A stretch of DNA of 64,000 bases from JACJXF01 sp038316435 (GTDB taxonomy: Bacteria; Bacteroidota; Bacteroidia; Bacteroidales; GCA-2748055). Where the stretch lies: positions 1 through 64,000 of the forward strand of contig JBBQAQ010000005.1 of assembly GCA_038316435.1 (NCBI GenBank). Direction: 5' to 3'. Positions 63,550-64,000 of this stretch are shown here, piece by piece (within the stretch, counting starts at the first letter, position 1; each line of letters opens with the position of its first letter). The translations under genes and the position numbers were made by a program. Under the pieces are notes generated by a model, which ran no database searches, was not told the origin of the DNA, and saw nothing but the letters and a program-made list of their open reading frames with translations.

Positions 63550-64000
63550 TTATTTCCTCAAATTAAGCGAAATCCAGTTATTTTCATAAAAACTACTGAT
63601 AAAAGTAAATCCATATTCATTTGCTTTTGCAAGGAGAACTTCTTTATCAACTGTGAGAATTCCGCTTATAATGAGGGTTCCATTGTCTTTTAATGCTTTA
63701 AAATACTCCGGAAGGTCTTGTAATAAAATATTTCGATTAATGTTAGCAAGGATAAAATGGAATGAATGTCCTTCAAGGACTGAGCTGTCACCGGGAAAAA
63801 CATCCCAGGGCTGTGAAATATTATTTTTTTGAAAATTTTCATATGCATTCTGAAATGCCCAACTATCATTATCAATAGCTAAAACATAGGATGCACCCAT
63901 AAGTTTAGCAACTATACCCAAAACACCGGTGCCACAACCCATATCGAGAACTTCCTTGGAATTAAGATCATTTCGCAACATTTCTCTAAGCATGAGCCGG
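63550..64000 (-). CDS. prmA: Ribosomal protein L11 methyltransferase (partial)
   Basis: Cut by the right edge; about 150 C-terminal residues are visible. The first visible codons read RLMLREM, matching the segment after the family's HATT motif. SAM-binding VLDMGCGTGVLGIVAKLMGA; acidic AIDNDSWA; LANINRNILL, the NPF/NI-type catalytic motif of PrmA; GILTVDKEVL. It trimethylates L11. It probably shares a transcript with the large unknown gene downstream. Confidence 0.92.
   Translation of the reverse strand, partial: RLMLREMLRNDLNSKEVLDMGCGTGVLGIVAKLMGASYVLAIDNDSWAFQNAYENFQKNNISQPWDVFPGDSSVLEGHSFHFILANINRNILLQDLPEYFKALKDNGTLIISGILTVDKEVLLAKANEYGFTFISSFYENNWISLNLRK

Noticed and set aside
1..64000. 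CRISPR arrays, prophage, or defence islands
   Set aside because: No regularly spaced direct repeats with unique spacers and no phage or defence genes were seen; the only mobile element is the IS4-family insertion.

Overview
The window looks like a chromosomal segment of an AT-rich member of the Bacteroidota, probably a free-living Bacteroidia-type organism. The evidence is a type IX secretion (T9SS) cluster with PorP/SprF, a gliding-type C-terminal domain protein and a PorE-like protein; many SPII lipoproteins and outer-membrane barrels of Bacteroidota type; TAnnTTTG-type -7 promoter boxes; and sparse Shine-Dalgarno use with a few strong exceptions. No plasmid, phage or CRISPR signal was seen. 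One complete IS4-family element is present.

Layout. 1-8300 (minus): surface cluster of a PorE-like OmpA/PD40/TPR protein (cut by the window edge), a PorP/SprF protein and a 1730-residue PKD/Ig/FN3 adhesin with a T9SS type-B C-terminal domain. 8550-11483 (minus): NarL-type response regulator and receiver-PAS-GAF-PAS histidine kinase. 11965-12264: two tRNA-Leu genes and a terminator. 12531-15820 (plus): Tyr/Ser-rich secreted protein and a FadL-like outer-membrane protein. 16116-20231 (minus): WbqC-like protein, two tandem signal peptidases I, dapB. 20289-23560 (minus): thrS-infC-rpmI-rplT, with infC apparently starting on a rare near-cognate codon. 23816-26941: a membrane-anchored MutS-like gene whose 3' end is split by an IS4-family element with a 9-bp target duplication. 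27119-31756 (minus): dipeptidyl peptidase IV, an SDR and an aromatic amino acid decarboxylase. 31983-41248: PKD lipoprotein, proS, purU, metallophosphoesterase, POTRA/Omp85-like protein, AhpC-type peroxiredoxin, tilS. 41294-47046 (minus): aromatic amino acid operon pheA - DAHP synthase/chorismate mutase - aroB - aroD - aroC - tyrA. 47156-53741 (plus): nth, a secreted unknown, a cysteine desulfurase-SelD fusion, and three secreted or lipoprotein genes including a DUF4197 protein. 53757-64000: uvrA, an ECF sigma factor with a small companion ORF, rsmE, a YfcE-like phosphoesterase, a 1501-residue exported protein of unknown function, and the end of prmA.

The most striking signal is the roughly 280-base leader of the aromatic operon (46736-47023). 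It holds two successive short ORFs packed with Phe and Tyr codons (GRFTYSYYFYSTLK and ARFYFFYFYFSLK). Each is followed by an intrinsic terminator that has a competing upstream antiterminator segment. This is the architecture of ribosome-mediated attenuation, present twice in tandem: the first copy is Tyr-leaning, the second Phe-leaning. The operon makes precisely those amino acids. The gene assignments are firm; the regulatory reading is inference from sequence and base pairing done by eye.
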